This document shows, piece by piece, positions 9,812-19,719 of a stretch of 64,000 nt of DNA. The position numbers were made by a program, and so were the translations under genes. The notes below the pieces were generated by a model that was given only the letters and a program-made list of their open reading frames with translations, did not search any database and was not told where the DNA came from. Origin of the DNA: Phycisphaerae bacterium (GTDB taxonomy: Bacteria; Planctomycetota; Phycisphaerae; UBA1845); the NCBI GenBank assembly GCA_029260165.1, contig JAJDDT010000023.1:1-64000 (forward strand), written 5' to 3'. How positions within the stretch are numbered: position 1 is the stretch's first letter; the number at the start of each line of letters is the position of its first letter.

Positions 9812-10311
9812 TTGTTGGATTTGGACTGGGAGGTCTTCATGTCAACGACGTACCAGCCTCCGCCGGGGGATCGTTTGAACTGGATGCGCGGGTTTTTCTT
9901 TTTTGTTAGTTCGGAATTTACGTTGTTGATGCGGAGGACGACGCGTTTGGTCCAGTCGATCTCAAGCGTTGCGGTGTTTATTTTGAATTGATCAGCCCCC
10001 TCGACGTTGATCACGATTCGGTTGGGTTTTTCGAATTTACCCGTGATCCACGCGCCGGGGTGGCCTTCCTGAATCGTGACGATCTGGACCCACTTGTCCT
10101 TTCCGTCTTCCACAGCCTGAATCAGTGACGCGGCGGAGTCGCCGTCGAATTCGACGCTGGGGGATTCGTCCGTCGCGGGTGGGGTGGGGGTGGTCTTGAT
10201 CGGCGCGTCGATCTCGGGCTTTTGTGGTGGTGATGGACGGTTGCAGCCTGCGCACGCGATGGCTGCGATGGCGATTGTGGTCATGAGCAACGATGGCAGG
10301 GTTCGATTCAT
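9808..10311 (-). CDS. Predicted lipoprotein / secreted hypothetical protein
   Basis: [29 protein letters not shown] signal with lipobox-like AGC; conserved-looking C-terminal domain. Confidence 0.55.
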   Translation of the reverse strand: MNRTLPSLLMTTIAIAAIACAGCNRPSPPQKPEIDAPIKTTPTPPATDESPSVEFDGDSAASLIQAVEDGKDKWVQIVTIQEGHPGAWITGKFEKPNRIVINVEGADQFKINTATLEIDWTKRVVLRINNVNSELTKKKNPRIQFKRSPGGGWYVVDMKTSQSKSNN

Positions 10312-10437
10312 GCGACTTGTCCGATCCTGGGTCGATTCCGGCTGCGCGTCAACCACCTGGCACGCGTTGCCAGTCGGGCTGTCCTGTTGTACCGTTTTGG
10401 CGTTGGATTGGTTGCTTCCAGGAGGGAAACATCAGCA

Positions 10438-10974
10438 ATGGCTATCGTACGTTCGACGACAATTTTATCGGTTCGCCACGGGAGTCAGGTGGCTATTGGT
10501 GGTGACGGGCAGGTCAGTCTGGGCCAGACGGTCGTGAAAGGTGACGCCGACAAGCTGCGATCGCTGCAGGACGGAAAGGTCTGGTGCGGGTTCGCGGGAT
10601 CGACGGCGGATGCATTTGCACTGTTGGATCGATTCAGCGCGAAATTGTCTGCCCACAAGAGCAACGTCCGTCGGGCAGCCATCGAGCTGGCGAAGGAGTG
10701 GCGGTCGGACAAGGTGTTGCGTCGGCTGGAGTCGCTGCTGGTGGTGGCGAGCATGGACGCGTCGCTGATGATCAGCGGTTCGGGAGACGTGATCGAGCCG
10801 TCAGACGGCGTGATCGGGGTGGGGTCGGGTGGAAATTTCGCTGTGGCGGCTGCCCGGGCGTTGTTGGGGAATACCGAGTTGTTGGCGGCGGAGATTGTGG
10901 AGAAGTCGCTGCACATCGCGGCGGACATTTGTGTGTACACGAACGATCACATCAAGGTTGTGACCATCGAGTAG
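10438..10974 (+). CDS. hslV: ATP-dependent protease subunit HslV
   Basis: [40 protein letters not shown]; mature N-terminal Thr likely in 'TTILSVR'; AGGAGG upstream; followed by hslU. Confidence 0.95.
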   Translation: MAIVRSTTILSVRHGSQVAIGGDGQVSLGQTVVKGDADKLRSLQDGKVWCGFAGSTADAFALLDRFSAKLSAHKSNVRRAAIELAKEWRSDKVLRRLESLLVVASMDASLMISGSGDVIEPSDGVIGVGSGGNFAVAAARALLGNTELLAAEIVEKSLHIAADICVYTNDHIKVVTIE

Positions 10975-11002
10975 TCGATTGGCAGCATTGAGTTGGACCC
11001 TC

Positions 11003-12334
11003 ATGAATGATTTGACACCGAAAAAGATTGTGGCAGCGCTGGATCGTTACATTGTCGGACAGGATGACGCGAAGCGATCCGTGGCGATTGCCATTCGCAA
11101 CCGATGGCGTCGCCGGCAGTTACCGGATGGCATGCGCGAGGAGGTTGGTCCCAGGAACATTCTGATGATGGGTCCGACCGGTGTGGGCAAGACGGAGATC
11201 GCCCGAAGACTGGCGACGCTGGTCGGGGCGCCGTTTGTGAAGGTGGAGGCGACCAAGTACACGGAGGTTGGCTATCACGGGCGGGACGTGGAAAGCATGG
11301 TGCGCGATCTGCTTGATCGGGCGATCGATATGGTCCGTACTGAACAAACCGAGGTGGTTCGGACGGATGGGGAACGTCGGACGGAGGAATCGCTTCTGGA
11401 TTTGCTGATGCCTGCGGTGGATGGTGCGGTCGAGCAGGATGCGGAAGCGACGGATCGTCGGCATCGCAGTCGGGAGAAGATGCGGGAACGATTGCGCGAG
11501 GGGGAGCTTGAGGACAGCAGCGTCGAACTGTCTGTCAAACAGAAGGTTATGCCAACAGGCGTGTTCGCGGCTGGGGTCGATTCGCTCGACCCGGACATGC
11601 AGGGGTTTCTCGAGAAGTTGATGCCGTCGCAGAGCAAACGCAGGCGGGTACCGCTGCGTGAGGCGCGGAAGATCATTTTCGATCAGCATTGTGAGAGTTT
11701 GATCGATGAGGAGAAGGTCATCGAGATGGCTGTCCAGCGGACGGAGAACAGCGGTCTGATTTTTGTCGACGAGATCGACAAGTTGTGCAGCTCGAATCGC
11801 CAGGGTGGGCCTGATGTGTCAAGGCAGGGTGTGCAGCGGGATTTGCTGCCGATTGTGGAGGGGTGCACTGTGTCGTGCAGGCAGGGGCTGGTGCGGACGG
11901 ACCATATCCTGTTCATCGCGGCTGGTGCGTTTCATGGGACAAGTCCGTCGGACCTGATGCCCGAGCTGCAGGGTCGTTTTCCGATTCGGGTGGAGCTGAA
12001 CGATTTGACGCGGGATGATTTTCTGCGGATTCTGACCGAGCCTGAGAATGCGTTGACGAAGCAGCATATCGCCCTGATGGCCACCGAGGGAATAAAGCTG
12101 AGCTTCACGGAAGACGCGGTCGAAGCCATGGCGGAGTTGGCGGCGACGGTGAATCAATCGACGCAGAACATCGGGGCGAGACGGCTGTACACGATCATGG
12201 AAAAAGTGATGGATGATCTGTCGTTTGAGGCCGACGAAAAGGGTGGGGACCGCGTGGACGTCGATCGGTCCTATGTGATGACGAGGCTGAAAGACATCTC
12301 CGAGGACGAGGATCTGTCGCGGTTCATTTTGTAG
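11003..12334 (+). CDS. hslU: ATP-dependent protease ATPase subunit HslU
   Basis: MNDLTPKKIVAALDRYIVGQDDAKRSVAIAIRNRWRR, GPTGVGKTEIARRLA, FVDEIDKLC, NIGARRLYTIMEKVMDDLSFEA, C-terminal SRFIL. Confidence 0.97.
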   Translation: MNDLTPKKIVAALDRYIVGQDDAKRSVAIAIRNRWRRRQLPDGMREEVGPRNILMMGPTGVGKTEIARRLATLVGAPFVKVEATKYTEVGYHGRDVESMVRDLLDRAIDMVRTEQTEVVRTDGERRTEESLLDLLMPAVDGAVEQDAEATDRRHRSREKMRERLREGELEDSSVELSVKQKVMPTGVFAAGVDSLDPDMQGFLEKLMPSQSKRRRVPLREARKIIFDQHCESLIDEEKVIEMAVQRTENSGLIFVDEIDKLCSSNRQGGPDVSRQGVQRDLLPIVEGCTVSCRQGLVRTDHILFIAAGAFHGTSPSDLMPELQGRFPIRVELNDLTRDDFLRILTEPENALTKQHIALMATEGIKLSFTEDAVEAMAELAATVNQSTQNIGARRLYTIMEKVMDDLSFEADEKGGDRVDVDRSYVMTRLKDISEDEDLSRFIL

Positions 12335-12402
12335 CTGTCCCGGACGCTTGCCGGAACATGTCGCGTATTTTTTTGTTGCTATGACACGCAGTCCGGATGC
12401 AG

Positions 12403-14595
12403 TTATTCGTCCGTTGGATTGAAGAGACGCTGGAACATACCAAAATCGCGCAGGTCGACGTCGCCGTCGCAGTCTGTATCGAGTGGGGTGCAGGTCTCGG
12501 AGGCGGGTGTGTTGTCGGGGCCGTTCTCGCACACCGGGAATTCACGAAAATCAAACAGATCGATGACGTTGTTGCCGTCGTGGTCCGCGAATCCGTCGAC
12601 GGATTCGTAGGCACCGATATCGATTTGGTCGCAAAGGACGCGCGGGTTTCGGGCGAGGTCGACTTCTGTTGCGAGTACGTTTGCGGATGGGTCACCGGTG
12701 TCGATGCAGGGCGAGCCTTGCGTCAGGCGTGGATCAAACGGGAAGTCAACGAACATGGGGTCGGCGTCGATGATGGATTGGCCCTCTTCTCCGCCGCGAA
12801 CACAGCAGTAGCGAATGTTTGCAAAGCCACCGCTGGAGAATTCGGTGATGTCGGGGTTCCACATGATGGTGTTGTCGACGACGAGAGTGAGTGCCTTGTT
12901 GGACGATTTGTGGATGGCAGGACCACGAGTTGGAAAGAACGCCCCACCGATACATCCCATGCGGTTTGCGACGACGGTCGACGACGATACGCGCACCAAC
13001 GTGTCGGCGATGTTGGCGTTGTGCGAGATGGCTGGGGCCGAGCCGGGACCGCCCGGACCTCCCACGTCGTCGTCGCCGCAAGGCTGAACTCCGCCGTCAC
13101 CGGTCCAGTTTTCCCTGATCAGAGAGTTGTGAACGGACAGGCTGGTGTTCCTGGCACGAATAGCACCACCGATCCCTCCGCCGCAACTGTTCTCGTAGCA
13201 GAAAAACGCAGCGCCACCGTCACCGGTCTGATTTCCGTGAAACACGGATCGGTTCACAATGGCGTCGGACTCTTCGAGATACATCCCTCCCCCGTTGCCG
13301 CCATGACACATTGGCGTGGTGTAGTCGTCGGCGAAGCCTGCACCTGTCTTGTTGCGTGATACGCTGCAATCGGAAATGTTGAGTTTGGTGTTGATGGCCA
13401 TGATTCCACCACCTTCACCAGACACATATGTGCAATTCTCTGTGACTTCGGAATCGAGGATGTGGAGAACCATGTTCTCCGCGTAGATACCGGCACCCTG
13501 GCCTCCATGGTTACCGACTACCTTGCATTCTCGCACGATGACATCAGTCTGATTCGATGGGAACGAGCGTGGTTCGCTGCCGACAATGTATAACCCTCCG
13601 CCACTGCCGGGGGGTGCGTTGAGCGATTCAAATCCCGTGTCGCCCCCGGAGATGGTCAGTCCGTCGAGCAGAACGGTTTGCGTGGGTTCCATGATGGAGA
13701 CAACGTGGCGGGAGCGGATGGCTGATGGGGGACAGGCGAGTACCGGTGGATCGACGGAGCACTGGAAGACCGAGTTTTCTGTGAAAAATTCGACCGATTT
13801 GGATTCGGGGTCCGCCGCGACGGGATTCACGCCAATGCCGAAGAGACAGTCGATATCGCATAGTTGAAGTTTGGTGGAGTGGGTGTTTGGGTCGGGAGTG
13901 ACTTGTACACGCATTGTGGCGACAACAAGCTCACCGTTCGCCGGGATAAACAGCGCGAAGGCATCGGCAAAAGCCACCGCGGCGGGATTTGGCAAATCGT
14001 CCTGGGCGAACCATTGATTGATGTTGTTGAATTGTTCAATCCACTGGAATTCAGAGAGCGCAAGCTCGTCGGGATTGAATCCGAACTCGAAGACGATGCC
14101 CGTGATGCCGAGATCATTGTTCGTCAAATTGCGAATGCTGATCGCCACGTCCCATTCCGATCCTGGACCAGCCGTCGGTGAAACGACGAACGCCGCGAGC
14201 GGTCCGGTCGCCTGTGGCAAGGCTGGTTGACCGAGGTTGCCCGAGAGGATCGTCGGAGGATGGTCGGGGTCTCGTTGATCGACCGTGGATTCCGTTCCCT
14301 GAAATCCGCCGTAGACCGAAACCCCGCTGGGGATGTCGAACGACAGGTTCGTGTTCCTGGTTCCGCGGTCGGGTTTGTAGGTTCCCGACGCGATCCATAT
14401 TTCGTCACCGGGGCTGGCTTGGGCGAGGGCGTCCTGCAGGTCCGGGTAGGCTGATTCCCATGTGGCACCGTCGGCACCCTGGGGTTGGGCACCAGCATTC
14501 ACATGGACGACTTCTGCAATTGCGGATGTGCCGCAGATGGTGAGTATGGCGGGGGCGAGCAGAAGCATCAGTCGTCTGGTGTCGAACGTCGTCAT
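12403..14595 (-). CDS. Secreted right-handed beta-helix-like protein with C-terminal dockerin-like/EF-hand region
   Basis: Signal peptide, VHVNAGAQPQGADGATWESAYPDLQDALAQASPGDEIWIASGTYKP, CTPLDTDCDGDVDLRDFGMFQRLFNP. Confidence 0.8.
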   Translation of the reverse strand: MTTFDTRRLMLLLAPAILTICGTSAIAEVVHVNAGAQPQGADGATWESAYPDLQDALAQASPGDEIWIASGTYKPDRGTRNTNLSFDIPSGVSVYGGFQGTESTVDQRDPDHPPTILSGNLGQPALPQATGPLAAFVVSPTAGPGSEWDVAISIRNLTNNDLGITGIVFEFGFNPDELALSEFQWIEQFNNINQWFAQDDLPNPAAVAFADAFALFIPANGELVVATMRVQVTPDPNTHSTKLQLCDIDCLFGIGVNPVAADPESKSVEFFTENSVFQCSVDPPVLACPPSAIRSRHVVSIMEPTQTVLLDGLTISGGDTGFESLNAPPGSGGGLYIVGSEPRSFPSNQTDVIVRECKVVGNHGGQGAGIYAENMVLHILDSEVTENCTYVSGEGGGIMAINTKLNISDCSVSRNKTGAGFADDYTTPMCHGGNGGGMYLEESDAIVNRSVFHGNQTGDGGAAFFCYENSCGGGIGGAIRARNTSLSVHNSLIRENWTGDGGVQPCGDDDVGGPGGPGSAPAISHNANIADTLVRVSSSTVVANRMGCIGGAFFPTRGPAIHKSSNKALTLVVDNTIMWNPDITEFSSGGFANIRYCCVRGGEEGQSIIDADPMFVDFPFDPRLTQGSPCIDTGDPSANVLATEVDLARNPRVLCDQIDIGAYESVDGFADHDGNNVIDLFDFREFPVCENGPDNTPASETCTPLDTDCDGDVDLRDFGMFQRLFNPTDE

Positions 14596-15124
14596 CGTGA
14601 TGCACCTTTCTGGAAAATCGCACGGCGATGCTGAATCAACCTCACACGCGATTCACCGCCATTGTGGCATTGTACCGGACCAAACGGCGGGTTTTTGGTT
14701 CTTTTCCTGAGAAACCGAGGGGGCGCCCGAATTTTGCTCATCAGGTCGATTCAATTGAGTATCCGGGACGTGACTCGATGATCGTACAAGGCGACCACCA
14801 ATCCCTGGGGAAAACCGGTTTTGGCGGATTGACGTCCTGTGGGTGAAGGAGGGACTAAAAATGGTGGAGCGTTCGCCCGTCATCGCCGACGAAGTTGGCA
14901 GGGGTGCGATGATGGATGGGCTCCCGATGACGGGGCAGTGAACAATAATCGTAACTCATTGAAAACGCTGATGTTATGGCTATTGTCCCCGTTTCGCTGC
15001 GGTTGTGAGGTTTGGGGTCTGGTGTTGTGAGAAGTATTCGGTTAGTCTGTCCGCCCACTGATGACGGGGTCGTTGGTGGGGTTGTGACGAGGTATTTTGG
15101 GTTCTGGAAGGAAGTTGATCACCT

Positions 15125-15310
15125 GTGATTAAAGTTCGCCCACGAGGAAACGAGTCTGTTCAGCAGATGCTCAAGCGGTTCAAGCGGTTGTGTATGCGTG
15201 AGGGTTTGACGCGCGACATCAAGCGCACGAGCTACTACGAGAAGCCATCCGAGCGTCGTCGTCGCAAGGCTCGCAAGAGCGCACGTCGTCCCCTTGTCGC
15301 TCCCCGCTGA
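15125..15310 (+). CDS. rpsU: 30S ribosomal protein bS21
   Basis: MIKVRPRGNESVQQMLKRFKRLCMREGLTRDIKRTSYYEKPSERRRRKARKSARR, characteristic bS21 sequence; GTG start. Confidence 0.93.
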   Translation: MIKVRPRGNESVQQMLKRFKRLCMREGLTRDIKRTSYYEKPSERRRRKARKSARRPLVAPR

Positions 15311-15571
15311 TTCATTTTTCGTCAGCCAGGCGTGCGTGCCAACTCCGTGCGATGTCGTCGTGCGGAGTGTTTGTGTTTTTACATCGAATTGTGAAACAGG
15401 TTGAAACCTGGTCCCTGATCCGCGCGTTGCGTTGGCGGGATGCGGGTTGCCTGGCGGCGGCGTGGTTCCCGGTAGTATGAACGTGCTGATCGGTCCGCCC
15501 GACCGATGGTGAATTGGGGCGGGCCTCGATTCACCGAAGCGGGGGTCCGCCTGTGCGGGAGGAGGATGTTC

Positions 15572-16264
15572 ATGAGTAGTTATTGGTGGTCAGGAACGGG
15601 TGCGGTTGCCTGTGTTCTTGTGGGTGGTTGTGTGATTCCTGAGCGGAATATGGCACCTGGCATCAACGACGTCTACCAGACGACGGAGCTGGCAGAGTGG
15701 GTCGAACGATTCGAGGGTGAGAGTCGTGAAATCTACGTCAATCGCGAACGTGTGGCTTCGCTGACCGGGGTGGAGCAGGGGATGGCGGTGGCGGATGTCG
15801 GCGCGGGGACGGGTCTGTTTACGGAAATATTTGCGGAAAGGGTCGGTCCGACGGGAAAGGTCTACGCCGTCGATATATTGCCGGATTTTATGGAGCACAT
15901 CGACAAGCGGATGCGTGAGGCTGGTCATGCCAATGTCGAGACGGTGTTGTGCACTGCGAAGTCGACCAATCTTCCGCCTCAATCGGTCGATCTCGTGTTT
16001 TTGTGTGACGTGTATCATCATCTGGAGTATCCGGGCAGTTCGCTGGCATCGATTCGGCGGGCGTTGAAACCCGAAGGGCGACTGGTGGTGGTCGATTTTC
16101 AAAGGATTCCGGGTGTGAGCCGGGACTGGATATTGAAGCATGTGCGGGCGGATGAAATAACGGTCATCAAGGAGGCGATGTCGATGGGGTTTGTGGTGGA
16201 CGAGGAGCTGACGGCTGAGTCCGGGCTGGTAGAAAACTATTTTGTTGTGTTCGGGAAACGGTAA
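15572..16264 (+). CDS. Class I SAM-dependent methyltransferase with N-terminal lipoprotein-like signal
   Basis: Motif I VADVGAGTGLFTEIFAERVG, VYAVDILPDF, LVFLCDVYHHLEYP; N-terminus MSSYWWSGTGAVACVLVGGC; GGAGGAGG RBS. Confidence 0.8.
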   Translation: MSSYWWSGTGAVACVLVGGCVIPERNMAPGINDVYQTTELAEWVERFEGESREIYVNRERVASLTGVEQGMAVADVGAGTGLFTEIFAERVGPTGKVYAVDILPDFMEHIDKRMREAGHANVETVLCTAKSTNLPPQSVDLVFLCDVYHHLEYPGSSLASIRRALKPEGRLVVVDFQRIPGVSRDWILKHVRADEITVIKEAMSMGFVVDEELTAESGLVENYFVVFGKR

Positions 16265-16363
16265 ATCGCGTCCCGGCCAGGCGGGGGCTGGTGGAGCGGG
16301 GTGCATGACAAAACCGGCGGGTACAAAAAACCGTGGGGACAAGTTTCAGCGCGGCGGGTGAAC

Positions 16364-16382
16364 CTCGCGGCGTGGCCGCGAG
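16364..16382. repeat. Perfect 8-bp inverted repeat CTCGCGGC-GTG-GCCGCGAG (possible REP-like element)
   Basis: Direct reading; lies in the non-coding leader upstream of the DNA methyltransferase. Confidence 0.6.
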
Positions 16383-16495
16383 AACCACCTGCCCTACGCC
16401 GGGCCGCCAAAACTTTCATGCACCCGATGGAGCGTGGTTGGCGTGGATGTGGTTGGCGACTACAGTTCGGGGCGTCTCGTGCAAAGGAGGCTCTG

Positions 16496-17461
16496 TTGGC
16501 AGATATGATCGGAAAAATCCATCAGGGCGACTGCGTGGCTGGCATGAAGAAGATGTCGGCGGGTGCGGTGCGACTTGTTTTCGCGGATCCACCATTCAAC
16601 ATCGGTTATGACTACGACGAATACGACGATCGGCGTGAATCGTCAGCCTATCTCGACTGGTCGCGGGAGTGGATCGGTCAGGTGCATCGTATTCTGGCAG
16701 ACGACGGGACGTTTTGGCTGGCGATCGGGGATGAGTATGCGGCTGAGTTGAAGTTGATCGCGCAGAACGACTTCGGTTTCCACTGTCGCAGTTGGGTGAT
16801 CTGGTATTACACATTTGGGGTGAACTGCAAGAACAAGTTCAGCCGTTCGCACGCGCACATGTTTCATTTCGTGAAGGATGCCAAGAATTTCACATTTAAC
16901 GATAGTGAGATTCGTGTGCCATCGGCTCGGCAGTTGGTTTATGGTGACAAGCGGGCGAATCCTCGCGGTCGGCTGCCGGACGATACATGGATATTGAGGC
17001 CTCAGGATGCGCCGGATGGTGGTTTCGCCGCAGATCACGACGCGTGGTATTTTCCGCGGGTGGCGGGGACGTTCAAAGAGCGGATGGGATTTCATGGCTG
17101 TCAGATGCCCGAGCAACTCCTGGGACGGATCATCCGTGTCAGCTCGAATGAGGGCGAGACGGTGATGGACCCGTTCACCGGCAGCGGTACGACGCTCGTG
17201 GTGGCCAAAAAGCTGCATCGAAAGTGGCTTGGTTTCGAGCTGTCCAAGGAGTACGCAGCCAACGTGCGAACGCGGTTGAAGAAGGTCGAGCCTGGAGATG
17301 ATATTGTCGGTGCGGCTGACCCGTTGAGCAGCGCCCCTTCGACGAAGAACGGACGTCGGCTTGATGAATCCAAGCCGCGACGCAAACAACGGGCGGCGGA
17401 TCGTGGCCCCTCCCTTTTTGAGCCAGAGGGTGACCATGCAACGGGTCGCGATGCGGTTTGA
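16496..17461 (+). CDS. Orphan beta-class DNA methyltransferase (N6-adenine or N4-cytosine)
   Basis: Motif [17 protein letters not shown] precedes motif [17 protein letters not shown] (beta order). AAGGAGG upstream of TTG at 16496; alternative ATG at 16505. No adjacent nuclease. Confidence 0.88.
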   Translation: MADMIGKIHQGDCVAGMKKMSAGAVRLVFADPPFNIGYDYDEYDDRRESSAYLDWSREWIGQVHRILADDGTFWLAIGDEYAAELKLIAQNDFGFHCRSWVIWYYTFGVNCKNKFSRSHAHMFHFVKDAKNFTFNDSEIRVPSARQLVYGDKRANPRGRLPDDTWILRPQDAPDGGFAADHDAWYFPRVAGTFKERMGFHGCQMPEQLLGRIIRVSSNEGETVMDPFTGSGTTLVVAKKLHRKWLGFELSKEYAANVRTRLKKVEPGDDIVGAADPLSSAPSTKNGRRLDESKPRRKQRAADRGPSLFEPEGDHATGRDAV

Positions 17462-17532
17462 TCGTCACGGTTGCGATCACACAACTCCGGACGCGTGACC
17501 GGTTCATGCGAATTGTAGTTTGTTGAAAGGAA

Positions 17533-17565
17533 AAACACCCCCGCCGGTGATCGACGGGGGTGTTT
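17533..17565 (+). terminator. Stem-loop between convergent genes
   Basis: Perfect 11-bp stem AAACACCCCCG / CGGGGGTGTTT, 11-nt loop, A-tract on one side and T-tract on the other. Confidence 0.8.
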
Positions 17566-17609
17566 AGTGTTGGTTTCAGTTCACGTTTGTCGTCGAACTG
17601 ATTGTTTCG

Positions 17610-19424
17610 TTAGTTGCTGCGTGACAGGATTTCCAGCACATAGCCTGCTTCGGCGCTGTTGCCATTGCCGCTGAATATCTGCTGGAATCCGGCGAAATCG
17701 GCAAAATCGTTTACGCCGTCATTGTTGAAATCGGCATTTTCGCATGTCCCGCTGCCCTGAAAACAATCGTTGAAGGCGTTCAGGTCATTCGCATCGACGT
17801 CGCCGTCACCATCGTTGTCACCACAGATGGAATTGGCGGTTACCTCGACCGTGATACTGCCTCCGAAGTGAACGAAGGACAATGCCTCCTCGATGCCGTT
17901 CCCGCCACGTTCGGACTCGGAGATCACCCCGCCACCCTCGTTGCGCACGGTCAGCGTAAGATCGCTGCAGTTGTTGTGCGTGTTGAGGACAACAGCCACC
18001 CGCGCGTTGGGTGCGAGGCCTGTTACGGTGTAGGAATCGGTGGCGTTGGCACTACCGAGAACAGCCACCGGGTCCTGATCGTGGACGTTTGTGAGTTGTC
18101 CGCCGGTTTCACCTTCGGTCATTTCGTTGGAATCCACGTTGCGGAACAGGTGGTCATTCTGATGGGCACCGATAAAGATATCGACGTAGGAGTCATTGTC
18201 GGCGTCAAAGGCGGCGGCGTGCCAACCCTCAAACTGTCCCGCGGGAAACGCGTTGCCAGGTGTCCAGTTGACGAACGAGGTTGCTCCGTTGGCGGTCGTG
18301 TTTCGCAACACGGTAGGTCGCCCGATTTCGCTCATGACGATAACGTCCATGCGACCATCCTGATTCAGATCGACGGCTGTAGCTTTTCGACTCTGACCCG
18401 AGGTTCCCCAGTTTTGATCCGCCAGTGTGAAGAAGTTGGCAAAACCATTGGGGTTGGTATGGGTGTTTCGTCGGATGCGGTCGGTGTTTGCTCCCGCGCC
18501 CGTCAGGCTCGAATGATAAATATCGAGACGACCGTCACCGTCGAAGTCGGCTACTTCCATGCCGTTTTCCGACGATGTGGCTGACCCGAGGCTTTGGGAG
18601 CTTCCCGTGTAACGATAGTCGCCGTTACCGCTGCCGTTACCATCGATGTTGTTGTAGTAGATGCGGTTCGGGCTCCAGTTTGCCAGCACGATATCGAGCA
18701 GGCCGTCACCGTTCATGTCACCGGCGGTCACGTCCACCGTGTAGTCACCGTCGGTCGGCGCGTGCGTGGCTGTGACGTTGGTGAAGTTTCCAGTTCCATC
18801 GTTGAGGAAATAGAGGTCTTGAGAGGCATTGGGGTAGTTACCCGAATAGAAATCGATGTCGCCATCGACATCAAGGTCCAGGGCGACGCCGCTGCAGGCA
18901 GGACCGTTGATCAGGCCGGGGATGCGCTCGTTTCCCTCGTTGACGAAGCGATCGAACTGGCCACCGACCTGCTTGTTGACATACAGCTTGGCCTGACCCG
19001 TCGGACCAGCGCTGTTGGAGTCGTTGAAAATCAGAATATCGAGCCAGCCGTCACCGGTAAAATCGCGCAGAAACGCATTCCGCGAGACGTCGAAATCACC
19101 GAAACCCGGAATGGCTGTCGTGCCGCTGATTTCGTTGAAAACGCCGTCATCGTTGCGATACAGCTTGTTGCGACGCTGGCCGAAATCACTGAGTGCGTTA
19201 CCAATGATAACGTCAAGGTCTCCGTCGTTATCAAAGTCCCCGTAATCGACCTCTTTTTCGTTCAAGGTCGCTACCGCTCCGTTGGGTTCTGTCTCGGGGA
19301 TGGTCTGGTTGATTCTGTCGGCTGTGACATTTTGGAGATTCAGCGTGTTGGGCAGTCTTGCGAACGCAAACGCGCTCGAAAGGCCAACGATCAACATCGC
19401 CGTTACGGTCGTTTTCTGGATCAT
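17610..19424 (-). CDS. Secreted FG-GAP/VCBS repeat protein with dockerin-like C-terminal region
   Basis: Multiple DFDNDGDLDV-type repeats, signal peptide, CGDNDGDGDVDANDLNAFNDCFQGSGTCENADFNNDGVNDFADFAGFQQIF. Confidence 0.82.
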   Translation of the reverse strand: MIQKTTVTAMLIVGLSSAFAFARLPNTLNLQNVTADRINQTIPETEPNGAVATLNEKEVDYGDFDNDGDLDVIIGNALSDFGQRRNKLYRNDDGVFNEISGTTAIPGFGDFDVSRNAFLRDFTGDGWLDILIFNDSNSAGPTGQAKLYVNKQVGGQFDRFVNEGNERIPGLINGPACSGVALDLDVDGDIDFYSGNYPNASQDLYFLNDGTGNFTNVTATHAPTDGDYTVDVTAGDMNGDGLLDIVLANWSPNRIYYNNIDGNGSGNGDYRYTGSSQSLGSATSSENGMEVADFDGDGRLDIYHSSLTGAGANTDRIRRNTHTNPNGFANFFTLADQNWGTSGQSRKATAVDLNQDGRMDVIVMSEIGRPTVLRNTTANGATSFVNWTPGNAFPAGQFEGWHAAAFDADNDSYVDIFIGAHQNDHLFRNVDSNEMTEGETGGQLTNVHDQDPVAVLGSANATDSYTVTGLAPNARVAVVLNTHNNCSDLTLTVRNEGGGVISESERGGNGIEEALSFVHFGGSITVEVTANSICGDNDGDGDVDANDLNAFNDCFQGSGTCENADFNNDGVNDFADFAGFQQIFSGNGNSAEAGYVLEILSRSN

Positions 19425-19719
19425 GGTCAACAACTCCATTCGTTATGAATACCGAAGCGCGGGCCGCTTCACGAGGTCTGATCAGGCCCCCGGACCCGCT
19501 ACTCCACACAGTACATGGTTACAGCGAAGCGCCATTCGCAGACATGGCGCACCAATTTGGTCATGCAGGAAATATGTTCGTTTTGCGCGGACCTCCCAGC
19601 TTAGCGCCCGCCATAGTTCCCCGAGGGTAGTCATTTGCATATGCGGTCGCAAGGGAAAAAGCGGTCAAATGGTAGTCCCACCTCCTGATTGCCTCAATTA
19701 TTGGACTTATGCAAACGCA

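Noticed and set aside
12335-12380. Terminator after hslU (CCGG…CCGG hairpin, later T7)
   Set aside because: Stem is short with a mismatch and the T-run is about 12 nt away; too weak to call.
12397-13359. 320-aa plus-strand ORF antisense to the beta-helix gene
   Set aside because: Mirror of a clearly coding minus-strand frame; no domain or RBS; composition artefact.
14600-15120. Possible structured ncRNA or small ORF (14839-15030) upstream of rpsU
   Set aside because: No convincing stem array, RBS or protein-like sequence by eye.
18594-19448. 284-aa plus-strand ORF antisense to the VCBS protein
   Set aside because: Val/Ile-rich complement of D-rich VCBS repeats; not a plausible protein.
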